Assembly (NCBI GenBank): GCA_039881145.1
Contig: JAYKKI010000076.1
Span: 9,603,001 to 9,667,000 of the forward strand
DNA from: Druceiella hillmani
Taxonomy: Eukaryota > Arthropoda > Insecta > Lepidoptera > Hepialidae
Length of the DNA stretch: 64,000 nucleotides
Reading direction: 5' to 3'
The notes beneath the pieces are model-generated. The model ran no database searches and was not told where the DNA came from. It saw nothing but the letters and a program-made list of their open reading frames with translations. Each line of letters opens with the position of its first letter. Positions within the stretch are counted from its first letter, which is position 1. The position numbers and the translations under genes are program-made. This document shows, piece by piece, positions 1 through 11,885 of this stretch.

Positions 1-60
1 CTATTCTATATAACAGTATGATTTCATGACTCAAAAATTGTTTCATAAAAATGACATATA

Positions 61-348
61 TACAAGTCTCAATTAAATGGAACTACGTGATGTAGTATTA
101 TTTCTACTTTCTTTAATTTCTTTACCACGATATAGATTTCGTTGTATTACAACATCTTCTGGTGTGGTATTAGCAAAGATATATCAAAGATATATCTTTG
201 CTAATATCCCACCAGAAGATGTTGTAATACAACGAAACCTAGGTCGTGGTAAAGAAATTAGAAATAATAGTACATCACGTAGTTTTATTTAATTATGAAT
301 AATGAATTTCTACAAAATTAACGCCATATAAATTCAATATTTACAAGT
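61..348 (+). repeat. Hairpin-family element, copy A (full length, both arms)
   Basis: A long imperfect inverted repeat. The left arm (about 70-186) begins with AATTAAATGGAACTACGTG; the right arm (about 187-295) is its reverse complement, with the turn at a GATATATC-rich centre. Beyond the right arm lies a one-sided tail (about 296-341) ending near AATTCAATATT that recurs in copies C, D, F and G. A short direct repeat TACAAGT flanks the element (61-67 and 342-348). A 71-codon frame through both arms is only a by-product of the palindrome. Confidence 0.85.
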
Positions 349-402
349 GTTACACGTTAATAGAATTATTGAAATTAACTGGTACCGTATTCAGTGCTAT
401 AT

Positions 403-405
<3 letters not shown>

Positions 406-470
<65 letters not shown>

Positions 471-484
471 TATATATATATTTA
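406..484. repeat. (TA)n microsatellite
   Basis: Nearly pure TA dinucleotide tract with one AAATA interruption. Simple sequence, no coding content. Confidence 0.95.
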
Positions 485-612
485 TACTGCCGATCCCCCC
501 GCGACATATAAAATATTTTTTTAACCTTGTGATGTCACACTTAAATCCTATAGGATCTGGGCGCTATTTTACTGCTTACTTGTTGAGTGTTTACAACGCT
601 GTGCAGCCTGCA

Positions 613-724
613 CTACTAAGTCAATAGTATTGTCTGTTAAGTCTACTAAGTCAATAGTACTGTTTATTAAGTCTATTAAGTCGATAGTATCGTCTATTAA
701 GTCCAATAAGTCAATAGTATTGTC
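613..724. repeat. 30-bp minisatellite, about 3.7 units
   Basis: Tandem copies of a 30-bp unit starting CTACTAAGTCAATAGTATTG and ending in TTAAGT. Units differ at a few positions (CTATTAAGTCGATAG, CCAATAAGTCAATAG). Confidence 0.85.
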
Positions 725-3030
725 AAAATTACAAAAAAGAAATGAGTTCCACTCGTACCATTAACATCAGTCGCTGTCGTGGCCAACTTTGTGTGTTCCT
801 AATGTAACATTAGTGCTAATTATTATTTCAATCAGTGCAAGCTATCAAATAACTATAGCATTTGCGACAGATCGAGGATTGGGTATACTTAATTTCTGTA
901 ACATGAAGATAATTGTATCACGATAATTCTGCGCCATTTGTATCCGGATTAATATTATAAAATATATCTAAACAGTTTTTCTCTGGTTCTGACAGAATTC
1001 GTTATAAAATCTCGAGAAGGATTCTTAACGTAAAGCTAATTTTTTTAATAAATAATTTAATTTTTATAAACTTTTTGACAGCAAATTCGATGAAACGTGA
1101 CGACATTAATATATATTACCACATTAAATGTAGCAGTGACCAGAAATCAAATGTCGTTTGTATTTCATGCGAGAACTAGACAACAGCAGTATATATTAAT
1201 GATAATATTATTGAAAATTCACCGTTATTAACACGGGGCTTAAAGTTTGGCCATACTGCCCGTGTTGCGTAAGTGGAATAATGGAATAGCGGGCTTTGAA
1301 ATTTTTTCTTTGAAAAAAATTAAAATATATTCATTCAAACATCACGTCTAATTATAGAGGTACAATTATTTAAATTATTTGTTATTTTAACAAATCTCGA
1401 GTGCCAGGCCTTTTTTTTGTTTACTTCTTACATTTCTTATGTATTTTGGTCCTTCTCGTCTCGACGTAAGAATATAAATAAATAATTGTTATTCGTCTAC
1501 TGTATAAAAAAAATTTATTGATAGTGATTTGTTAATAAGATTTAAAAACAGATCATTAAATAAATGTCAATAGGTTTCAGAGGTCACAGAATTTTTTAAA
1601 TTAAGATTTTTTCAACTGTCCGTGATAAATGTACATAAATGTAATTTATAATTATATATCAAAGCCAAATACACTTTGCCAATGATAATATTACAACGAT
1701 ATAAAAAAGTTTTACTTCTTTTCAACAAATGTTTCGTTTTCTTTCTAGAAAAGAAAATCGGAAAAATAATTTTACGAGGGAAAAAATATTTACAACTAAT
1801 TAGAAATTTGCCGAAATAAGTGAAATTCGTCGTTGCATTAATTCATGTTGGTGAAAAATACATGTAATTTTAGATTGTAACTAGAATATTAAATAATATA
1901 TTGGCTTTTTATAGACTTTTACATTTCAAGTAAAATTTTGATATGTAAAATCAATTTCATTACACAAAATTTAATCCTGAAACAGTCAATATTAAAACTC
2001 ACCCATCTAGACAATACTAAATATGCGCATCGACAATACGAGAAAAGTTGTCATCATTAAACTCCAAGCACCTTCCGCGTCGAAGTACAATATAAAAGAA
2101 ATATCATCTCACAAAAAGCACTAGAAACATTGCGATTTATTCTTTATCGTTGAGAATACAAAAAAAATCGCCTTAGTTAAATGTCGACATAAAGTGAGAA
2201 AAATGGACGAAATTCAAATAAAATGTAGGCATTTTCTGGCTATTGTGTAAACAATTTTCTTTATCGTTATTTATTTAGGGAAAACTCATCTATGTAACAG
2301 GTCCCAGTTCTTTATTTATCTTCCTTTTATGTGAAATGCAGGCGTACCTACACATTATTCGTAGTGATGTGAATAAACGAATATTTCTGAAGATCCAACT
2401 TCAAATGTTACTTAACAATGTAGCATAGGAGTAAATATTGGATATTTTGTTTCCAAATCGCCAAGAGACTACGCCAAGATCACTACAGACAAGGAAGTCA
2501 TTTTTGTATTTATTCAGCTACAGTAAAGCTTTTATAAAATTTTACGTTTAAATAAACTAATTTTAGTGATTAGTAACGCTAGAGGGCAAATATTTGCTGA
2601 ATGCAACTAAATTTAGAATAATTAAAAATTGTAATAAAATATTATTAAGAGTAAATTTTAAAAAATCCTTTGATAAATATAAAATTAAGTAGATAAAACC
2701 AAAAAACAAAAATAAAATTTAATTAAATTTTTAAATAAAGTTAAAATTAAATTTTTAAATTTTAATTAAATATTTAAATAAAATAATGACCAAATAAAAT
2801 TTTTCAAAAATAAAAATAATGATATTATGTGCCCATTTCGGAAGAAATAGGAGAGTTTTTCATAAATTTATAAAATTTTAAATTTAAGTAGAAACCACTG
2901 TGTTGTAATTAAGTCTTTTAAAAATAGAGTTAAAATCAGTTTAGGTAATTCGAAATTTAATTGCTGCAAACTTATTTAATAATCTTTTTTTATATTCAAT
3001 CAACCATTTTTTCCACAGCTTTTATATGTC
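725..3030. other. Intergenic, nothing recognised
   Basis: AT-rich DNA with frequent stops in all frames. I found no gene, structured RNA or clear repeat; 2600-2800 is especially A/T-rich. Confidence 0.6.
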
Positions 3031-3276
3031 TTGCCCAAAACAAAGGCTGAATGTGAAAAATGTTATCATTTTAACACCGAAAAAAATTTTAAAATTAATA
3101 ATTTATTCAAGATTCCTGTGATAATGCCCTTAATTTTTTTATATCCAGACATGATAACTCCTTCGATGAATATTCCTTCACTCTTCGTGTTACAAAACTG
3201 TGAAAAGTTGGACGCTGATATCCGAAATACGCCGACAATTCGTGCATTTAAAAGTAATCTGAAAAAAATTCGGTAA
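3031..3276 (+). pseudogene. Possible C-terminal relic of a LINE polyprotein
   Basis: An open frame of about 81 codons that has no ATG start: its first codon is TTG, just after TTTTTTCCACAG. The C-terminal residues, with LDADIRNTPTIRAFKSNLKK, resemble the weakly conserved end of jockey/CR1-type LINE ORF2, where a pattern like LP..IR...S...FK..LK is common. No other reverse transcriptase block is visible nearby. This is a family-style resemblance only; it could also be a chance frame or an exon of an unknown gene. Confidence 0.25.
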
Positions 3277-4261
3277 CGCCCTTTCTTTTCATTGTAAATT
3301 CTAAATCTTCATAAATTTTTGCATTCAGATAATCTCCGTGCATCACGTATACTTTTACCATTGAAAACGTAACAATTTAGCACTTTAATTGTAGATTATT
3401 TAAAAGTTGCTACTTGAAAAGTGTCCATTTTTAATTAATTAGTAACGAATATCTCGAAAAAAATTCCAAAAGCCTCCTTATTATTACTATTTGATTTAGT
3501 TACTCATTACCAACCGCACTTTGAAATTTTGTCATTCATTGAAATGAAACTCTGTATCTGAAAATATATGATGTTAGCAAACATCATTATACGTTTCAGT
3601 CATTTCCTATTGATAAGTCGTTTATGCATAAATAACCTTTACCCGTTACTCGTTATAAATAAAAAAATTATTTATTGCTGAATTTTTAGGCTAGGGAATA
3701 TTTTGCAATAATTAGAATTGTGTATTGAAAATATGAAGATTGTAAATGAATTTTAATTGGCTGAAGGATCCATTTACTTCGGAAAAACAGCCATAGCTTC
3801 ATGAAACGGTGCCCCAAAGAATGCTTTTTTTTCTAAAAACTGTATGTTTTTCGTTATTTAAACTACCCAAAAGTTTAGTCCGTAATAATGTATTATAGTA
3901 CAAAATCTATTAAAATCAATGTTTTACTAACAAATAAGTAAATAAAGAAAGTGAAACCTTTTTACATTTCAAATATATAGTTACCTGTTTTCTTTAATGC
4001 ACGAATATATAAAGCAGACTTATCAAATACCAACCATCATTTATCAAATATCGAAACAAAAATAATATCTTCCAATCAGTTAAAAGACCATGTAATTAAA
4101 TATATTACTGGTTCTGAAAGACCGCAAGAGATTATGAGCGTAATTACAAAATAAGAAGTACAGTTAAAACAATAACAAATGAAATGAACGTTAAAAAAAT
4201 AGTGAAAAACGTATAAATAAAAAATATCACAAAAGATAGAAAAAGACAAAAGTATATACAT
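3277..4261. other. Intergenic, nothing recognised
   Basis: AT-rich non-coding DNA. No repeat or coding signal stands out. Confidence 0.6.
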
Positions 4262-5180
4262 ACAGAGTTATTGTATACTGATAACCATAATAGGTATAGA
4301 GAGTATATAATAGGAAATATAAGCGAAAAATATAGTAGGAGCTAAAAGTTTATGAAGCGAATTATGGAATATTATTAAAGCAGTAATTATAAATATTCAA
4401 ATATCTAAATAGTTTCGTTAGTAGACTGATTATTACTGATTCCATTTCACGACCGCTCAAGATTATAACGAGTTCTGTATTATGTTGATAACTATAGGTA
4501 TTTACATATACATACATAGTTATTGTATACTGACAACCATAAAAAATATGGGGAGGGAATAAAATGTAAATATTCAAATATCTAAAGAGTTTCGTTAGTA
4601 GACTGATTATTACTGATTCCATTTCACGACCGCTCAAGATTATAAAGAGTTTTGTATTATGTTAAAAACTATAGGTATGTATATGTACATACATAGTTAT
4701 TGTTTACTGATAACCATAAAAGATATGGAGTATAATAGGAAAAATTTGCGAGAAATCTAGAAGGAGTTATAAGTTTACGAAGAGAAATTATGGAAGTATT
4801 ATTAAAGCAATAATTATAAATATGCAAATATCTAATGAGTGTCGTTAGTAGACTGATTATTACTGATTCCATTTCACGACCGCTCAAGATTATAAAGAGT
4901 TTTGTATTATGTTAAAAACTATAGGTATGTATATGTACATACATAGTTATTGTTTACTGATAACCATAAAAGATATGGAGTATAATAGGAAAAATTTGCG
5001 AGAAATCTAGAAGGAGTTATAAGTTTACGAAGAGAAATTATGGAAGTATTATTAAAGCAATAATTATAAATATGCAAATATCTAATGAGTGTCGTTAGTA
5101 GACTGATTTTTATTGATTCTATTTTAGGACCACTCAAGACTATAACGAGTTTTGCGTTATGTTGATAACTTTAGGTTATT
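4262..5180. repeat. Tandem array of about 250-bp units
   Basis: Four units in direct order. Units starting near 4262, 4678 and 4928 are about full length; the unit near 4511-4677 has an internal deletion. The last two are nearly identical over 4669-4887 and 4919-5137, offset by exactly 250 bp. Landmarks in each unit are GAGTTATTGTATACTGATAA or its TAGTTATTGTTTACTG variant, TTCGTTAGTAGACTGATT and TTCCATTTCACGACCGCTCA. Minus-strand frames of 61-91 codons across the array repeat with the units and are not taken as genes. Confidence 0.9.
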
Positions 5181-5404
5181 TCAAAACTATATTATATTTA
5201 GACGAGTTTTGTATTATGTCGGAAACTAGATTATGCCGTATTATGCTTAATATCTAAGTCAGATACTTAATATCTAAGTCAGAAACAAAAATAAAAATTC
5301 GTGCGGTATTATATCTGTATGCGGTAAGTACACCTTTTTTATGTATACGCGCTATTTTTTATGTAAAGAATTTAATTTTTGGTTGTTTTCCTAAATAAAG
5401 TTAA

Positions 5405-5480
5405 GGAAACCTAGGTCGTGGTAAAGAAATTAAAGAAAGTAGAAATAATAATACATCACGAAATTTCATTTAATTGTGAA
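5405..5480 (+). repeat. Hairpin-family element, copy B (right arm only)
   Basis: Matches the right arm from GAAACCTAGGTCGTGGTAAAG through TTTCATTTAATTGTGAAT. The left arm, apex and standard tail are missing. No flanking duplication is clear. Confidence 0.8.
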
Positions 5481-7667
5481 TGTTATTCAAGTAAATATAT
5501 GGCGTTACGATCGCCTTAAAAGTAATAAACATTGCGTCGTAACACGGCTGCCGTAAATTTAACTTCGGCACTCTCTTTTCACAAAAGAAATTAAACTTCA
5601 GAACTTCTTTTTGGTCAATGTTCGATGCATAGTTTGAGACTCATCATCATTAATTTTCTACACAGGCACTTTGATTTCATTATGTATGAGTTCATCACAA
5701 AGCTGACAATTGATTGTCTTCCGATTGTCTTCCGGTTCTTAGATACCTAATATTATACTACTCATTGAGACAAATGAAACAAGCCCACTCTGAAGGATGT
5801 TGCATTATGTCATTATGGAGTTCCAGTGACCTGCTACTCAGCTTCATCATCAGGTCCTGGAAATAACCCAGGGCTAGAGTACTCATTAAGAAAAATCAAA
5901 CAGTTCAATATTCTCGGAGATTGCATTATGTTATCATGGCATGTAGATATCCAGCGGCCTGTTTTACCTACATTTTTTACATTATTTATTGGAGACGATG
6001 GATTAAGGTTGTATTAATTGATAAAACTATGCGATTTAAAATGATTGTTATTGTTATCCGAGTGACTAAAGGTAAATTTTTGTAAGACTTTTATTTTAAT
6101 TTTGACTTTATCAGTTTCCGATATGAGGGCGGACGACATATTTTTTAGATATTTGCATCAATATGTCTAAAATTAATAATTAAATTTAATTTTAAAAAAT
6201 TGGAATCTTTGTTATTTTCTCTTTTAATTAATTCAGTCTAAAAACCTAACCTTATTAAAGCGATTAGACGAATACTCTTGAAATATTCACCCAATAGCGG
6301 TGGAAATAAGTTGACTGAAATTATTGAAGTGAAAAATTTACGAAGAAACTGCAGGAATTTAACAGAAATAACGAAACTTTCCACAAATAATAGGAGTTTG
6401 ATCCCCTTTAAAAAGGAAACAAATAAATTTGTTTATACACCTTTACAGGAAAATGATGAGGTGAAATAATCATATCATCTTAAATATAGTTACCACATAA
6501 ATATTTTGCTATACACTTACTCATTTATCCGTAAATGACATACAAATAACCAATGATTGTTACTCATTCTCGAAATGAAAAGACATTTGTCACGAAAAGT
6601 TACGTGGTAATAAAATCTGATGGCAGCTAAGCGATAATCCAGTAAATTCATTAAAACGATCAATTATTTATATTATTTGAAAAGGTAGTAATTCGACACT
6701 GAGAATTGGCTGAAATTAAGTTGATCGCTGCTTGCTGTACTTCATTCAACCAGGGCTCTAATATCCTATTATCATAATTCACAGACATCCCACGAAGCAC
6801 CCTCATAATTATTTTCGGTATAGTTACCAGAATATTTAAATATATGGCTCTGTTTAACATTGTTATATTCTATTTATTCCAGTTCTCTACCTTAGAATGA
6901 ATGATTTAGAACGTAATCTAAAGTCACGATCAGCTAAGATTGTTAATCTAAAATAAAAATGAGACAAGACATTTTCCTATCTAATACAGAAAAAATGGTA
7001 ACTTTCCTGTGAATACCGGTCGAAACATGTCAAGAGAATAAATTTATCCATGTAATTATTTCCGATGACCAATAACTGTATTATTTACGAAACACCAAAA
7101 TAGGTGATTCAGGAAATATATTAGATGTTTTGATCAATTTTCCAACAATGAGATAGTAAACGTTCATAGAATGTCAATGTATCGTATAATTATTTGAAGA
7201 ATAGAAAATGCAATTCTAATATACGTATTGGGTTAGCAATATTAATAGATATTTATAAGTCTGTTAGACCACCTTGTGGAAACTTTGATTCAGGCAGCTG
7301 AAAGCCACCTTTACTATATTTTAACAGTATTGAGAGTTTTTTTTATTATATCAATCAACTTTAAAATATGTATCTCGAAAACTAATTAAATGTGACAAAA
7401 CGATTAATAATTTATAGAAGAATAATTATTAGTTCAGTCAGATTTGAAATAATATTCTAAAATTCTCTTATTTTATATTATTTCCTAACATTTTAATCCT
7501 TAACAGCTATTTATCCATATCAAAAAATTCTCTTAATTTACATATTATTTATTTATTCACCTTTTTCATCAAAACAGTCGTTAATTTTGCTATAGAATAA
7601 ACTAAAAAGTGCGTAATAAAAAGTTACAGCTGGCTGAGTCTATCGATATAATTGATGAAAATGAAAT
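5481..7667. other. Intergenic, no gene supported
   Basis: Mostly featureless. A 63-codon frame at 6278-6469 (+) has a varied, charged composition ending in KETNKFVYTPLQENDEVK, but I recognise no family and see no splice or promoter context. A 66-codon minus frame at 6660-6860 is equally unsupported. Confidence 0.5.
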
Positions 7668-7840
7668 GAAAAAATATTTCACAATTAAATGAAACTACGT
7701 GATGTAGTATTATTTCTACTTTGTTTAATTTCTTTACCACGACCTAGGTTTCGTTGTATTACAACATCTTCAGGGGGGATCAAAATCTATAGATTCTACA
7801 AAATTAACGCCAAATATATTCAATATTAGAAAAATATTTA
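7668..7840 (+). repeat. Hairpin-family element, copy C (left arm plus tail)
   Basis: The left arm runs from CACAATTAAATGAAACTACG (7680) to ACAACATCTTCAGG (about 7773), then jumps to the family tail ATTCTACAAAATTAACGCC and ATATATTCAATATT (7788-7826). The right arm is deleted. Direct repeats flank it: GAAAAAATATTT (7668-7679) and GAAAAATATTT (7829-7839), differing by one A. Confidence 0.85.
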
Positions 7841-9060
7841 GTAAAATTTTTGAAATATCCCTAAAATCACTCTAGCATTTGTTTAAAATATTATCTATTG
7901 TTTCTGATTCAGTAAATATTCTATAACTTTCTATAAAATATTACGAAACCACGTTAGTATTCCTTGCGGCAAATTTACAGTACGTAACTTTTCCCGAACC
8001 ATAAGTACAGCCTGCAATGGTTTTCATAATATTTTAATATATTTTTATTTGTACGAAAAACTGATAACGGTTAGATGGAATACAAAATTGCCTTGGTCAA
8101 TATGACCTTATTGAATATACTTAATGGTCCTTAAGATCATGTTATTTTAAAATCTTTGAACTATTTGCTAACAAAGCACCATCACGTTGAGAAAACATGT
8201 TAATCCTATCTCTCAACCGCATATCTTTTATCAAATCGTATATTTTATAAAACGTGCAAGTAAACTGTTGTTAGGGTTAAAGATATGAAATCTGCCTAAT
8301 TTGTTATTAATTATGTCAGCTTAAATTTTTTTAAACTTGGTTTGATGTTTGGGAGAATGAGTGGTCAACATGTGTGTGAAATCGAGAAAGTTAAATACGC
8401 CGCCCTTTGTAATACGCCCTCTTTTGTTCTCGTTCTTATTATTGGGTCACGTCGTACTCAATCAAAGATTGGGACTTCAGTTTGTGCATCAATGGCTAAA
8501 TTTAAGCTGAGATATCTCTCACTAAAACTCTTTCTCTATATCAACTATCAATGTTTTTAAACTGTCTCGCAGTCGGCGGTTATCAGAAAACTGACAATTA
8601 CCAGAAAACTGACAGCTATCAGAAAACAAGCAATTGTACTCAGTAAGAGTAACTCGGCATGGCTCTCATAATGTCTGTAACATTAATTCAAGCCAAAAAT
8701 CATTTTAATATATATACCATATAACACATGAAAATCATCACACATAAAACCATTTTATAGACTGAAATAATTTCATTCTATAAGATGGTTTCTTGAAAAA
8801 GTTATGGCACTCTGCACAAAGATGAACTTAATAACACCAAGCTAACAATACGCAAACAAAATATTTACTTATTAACGATACATTTACACAACATAAGCTT
8901 ACTTTAACTTAATAGCAATTAAGAAAAAGACAGTCTTATATTCGAGAGAGATCAAAACTGGTCATAATTTAATATTGTTCTTAATCAATAAATTTCCGAT
9001 ACCAAGTTTTGATAGATACAAGTTTTTTTGTTATTTGCTTCTTTTAAATGGTCAATAAGA
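7841..9060. other. Intergenic with a short tandem repeat
   Basis: A less AT-rich patch at 8340-8570 contains a 72-codon frame with no recognisable domain. At about 8580-8635 an 18-bp motif (TATCAGAAAACTGACAAT-like) is repeated three times. Confidence 0.5.
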
Positions 9061-9084
9061 TATATATAATATATATAATATATA

Positions 9085-9138
<54 letters not shown>
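9061..9138. repeat. (TA)n microsatellite
   Basis: TA tract beginning with three ATATATAATAT-type units and becoming pure TA. Confidence 0.95.
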
Positions 9139-9141
<3 letters not shown>

Positions 9142-10763
9142 TATATATTTTGTGACTAATCGAGGCCAAAAATGGAAATATTTTTAAAAATGTAATTAAT
9201 CTTTAAATGTAAGAACATTCATATATAGGATACATGAAATATTTAATTTCTCATACTCAAAACGTAAATAAATAAAGTATTGAAAATATTCTATTTAAAA
9301 TATTTCCTATGGTTATTGAATCACAAACTAGTTTTTAAAACCAATTTAACCTTTCTGCATGTTTACAGAATTGTTTCTCATAATTGGAGCGCTGGTGGGA
9401 GTGTCATCTCAGTTCCTTTTTGGAGTTCTCTTAAAACGAAACTTACCAACACAGGACAGATTTGTACGTTCAGTTTACCTGAACCCTTATGGGAATAATT
9501 TGTATACACGTTTTTAAACCAACCAAATGTCTGTGTATCTTAAAACGTAATGGCCCTAAATTTTTCCTTAAACATGCTTTGTTTCCTAATTTTCAAATGT
9601 TGCATCTACCTTTATTTATGACCCTTAATTCTTTCAAAAATAATTCATTTACTATATGTATGTATTAATTTTAATTTACTATATGTATGTATTAATTATA
9701 ATTATGCATTAATTATGTTTTCTATAATGTGAGATAAATTATTGTAAAATTATATATTTTATCGGAAAATATGATGGAATAAAAATGTAACATATGTTAA
9801 TTACTTTTCTTTTTCTGAAACTACGCAAATCAATAGTCGGGAAAAGATGTCTCGTTCAGAGAATTGTGTATAAAATTTTATAAAATTACATCGTTTCGAT
9901 AATATCATACGTTGAGATAATTAACTCAATGACGATCGCCGGCTGATTGGCTAAACAAAGACATCGGTCAAAATCAAAAAACTATTAGCTTCAATTCGAT
10001 AGCATCATACGTGGTAAAAGACTGATCGATTAGACAGACACATCGGTTACTATCAGTTATTTTAAACAGTAATATAGAGTAAATATAGCATCATGATTAT
10101 CATAAAATTAAGTTCTAGCTTCTTATTGTACTCAAAGAAACACTTTCTTCAGTTACAAGCGGTACGCTTATCGCAATTTTCATTATCACGTGAGGAATGT
10201 GGAAAATGACACCATGATTGGTTTTCTTATAATCCTTAAAAGCCTACGCATCTAAAAATTAAATTGCTGGTCTAGAATGCTAATCAAGTTTAGAGGTAGA
10301 AAACAATGACTAAATTATGAATTACCTAGATTTTGTGTATCCTGCACGTTTCCGTATTTCTTTACTTGCAACAGACATTTTGCTCAGAAATGGATTGACG
10401 TCATAACTTTAAATTTGGCATTATAATAAAATTTATTAACCCACATGTATCTCGATAGCTAATACTGACTTACAGAGGGGAGACTGTGAAGAAGTGAAGA
10501 GTGAGAGAAATTAAGTATTCAAATTTAATTTAAATTCCATGTGTAGATTTAGGTATAGAAAAACTTGTGGCATATTTGTCATTTATATAGCAATTATCTT
10601 AAGCATAAGTAGTTAGAAATAGCTGACCATAAGGAACTAAAAATATTCTTCATAATTTTACGTGTTATATCTTCAGAAATGTACTGAACATTATGAAATA
10701 AATTATATTCCCTTCTGTTTGCTTGTATTTTTCAACACAAAGTTATGAAAACAATGAAGTTGA
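9139..10763. other. Intergenic, nothing recognised
   Basis: AT-rich DNA with a local 28-bp direct duplication (TTTACTATATGTATGTATTA, about 9648-9705). No gene signal. Confidence 0.55.
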
Positions 10764-11072
10764 ATAAGTGAAGACAACACAATTAACAATTAAATGAAAC
10801 TACGTGATGTAATATTATTTCTACTTTCTTTAATTTCTTTGCCGCAACCTAGGTTTCGTTGTATTTCGAGATCTTCCGGTGGGCTATATAATATATATCT
10901 TTGCTAATAGCACACCTGAAGATGTTGTAATACAACGAAACCTAGGTCGCGGTAAAGAACTTAAAGAAAGTAGAAATAATACTACATCAAGTAGTTTCAT
11001 TTAATTGTGAATAATAAATTTCTACAAAATTAACGCCAAATGTCTTCAATAAGTAAGTATAAGTGAATACAA
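10764..11072 (+). repeat. Hairpin-family element, copy D (both arms, long direct repeats)
   Basis: Left arm from CAATTAAATGAAACTACGTG (about 10787) to the CCGGTGGG region; apex around 10885-10905; right arm GAAGATGTTGTAATACAACG through AGTTTCATTTAATTGTGAAT (about 10918-11011); then the tail TTCTACAAAATTAACGCCAA. Flanked by ATAAGTGAAGACAA (10764-10777) and ATAAGTGAATACAA (11059-11072), 13 of 14 matching. Confidence 0.85.
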
Positions 11073-11281
11073 ATGTGATTGAGTAGATAAGTAAAGCGAG
11101 AAATCGAAGAATTCCGATATAATTTGGTTCCAGAAAACAAGTACAGCAAAAAGAGGTATTCAAGTGGAGTCAGAAAATTGTTAGGTAGAAAGGATAAAAC
11201 TTTACACAAACATGCAGGATACAGGACTTTTCCTTTCAACGGCTCAATGATATGAAAATGCCTTGCTCAATGACTTGCACA

Positions 11282-11282
<1 letters not shown>

Positions 11283-11349
<67 letters not shown>
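11283..11349. repeat. (TA)n microsatellite
   Basis: Pure TA tract. The 60-codon frame across it encodes only IYIYIY and is not a gene. Confidence 0.95.
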
Positions 11350-11352
<3 letters not shown>

Positions 11353-11737
11353 TTCGTTTCAAAAAATAAAATATCAAAAGTAACTGCTTATGAATTTAAA
11401 ATAATTACAAATATACAATTCAGATTACAAGACATAAAGAAATAAGAAATATATGTCCAAATAATTATATTTCTGTCTCTTTGAAGTATAATTTTCTCTT
11501 CTATTTTTATTATATTTTGCTTAAAACCGACCATAACTTTGTTTTCAATGAGACATTGGCTAATTACTTTAATTTATGTATAAAGATAGTATTCGCTGAT
11601 TGGTAGTATTTTATGCATTTAAATAGCGAACGAAAAAATGTTTGATTTGGTTATTCATACCATTACGTTATTAGTCTTGTACTTATACATATGATGAATT
11701 TATTGTTACAAGAGTAATCTATTCCAGTTCAGCTCCA
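11350..11737. other. Intergenic, nothing recognised
   Basis: AT-rich sequence without repeats or coding content. Confidence 0.55.
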
Positions 11738-11885
11738 CAATTTCCATAGCTCCCGCTCTACAAGTTGTCGAGTTCCATAAATCCCGCTCTACACGCTGTC
11801 TAGTTCCATAAATCGCGCTCTACACGCTGTCTAGTTCCATAGATTCCGCTCTATAAGCTGTCGAGTCTGTCGTTCCAGCTCTACG
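11738..11885. repeat. 31-bp minisatellite, about 4-5 units
   Basis: Tandem repeats of a unit like CTAGTTCCATAAATCGCGCT followed by CTACACGCTGT. The middle two units are almost identical and outer units are diverged. It is noticeably more GC-rich than its surroundings. Confidence 0.85.

Noticed and set aside
77..292. 71-codon frame within hairpin copy A
   Set aside because: The translation is produced by a palindrome; other copies of the element are broken in this frame, so it is not a gene.
4076..5137. Minus-strand frames of 61-91 codons over the tandem array
   Set aside because: They repeat with the 250-bp units and share no known domain.
8342..8560. 72-codon frame in a less AT-rich patch
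   Set aside because: No recognisable domain, promoter or splice context.
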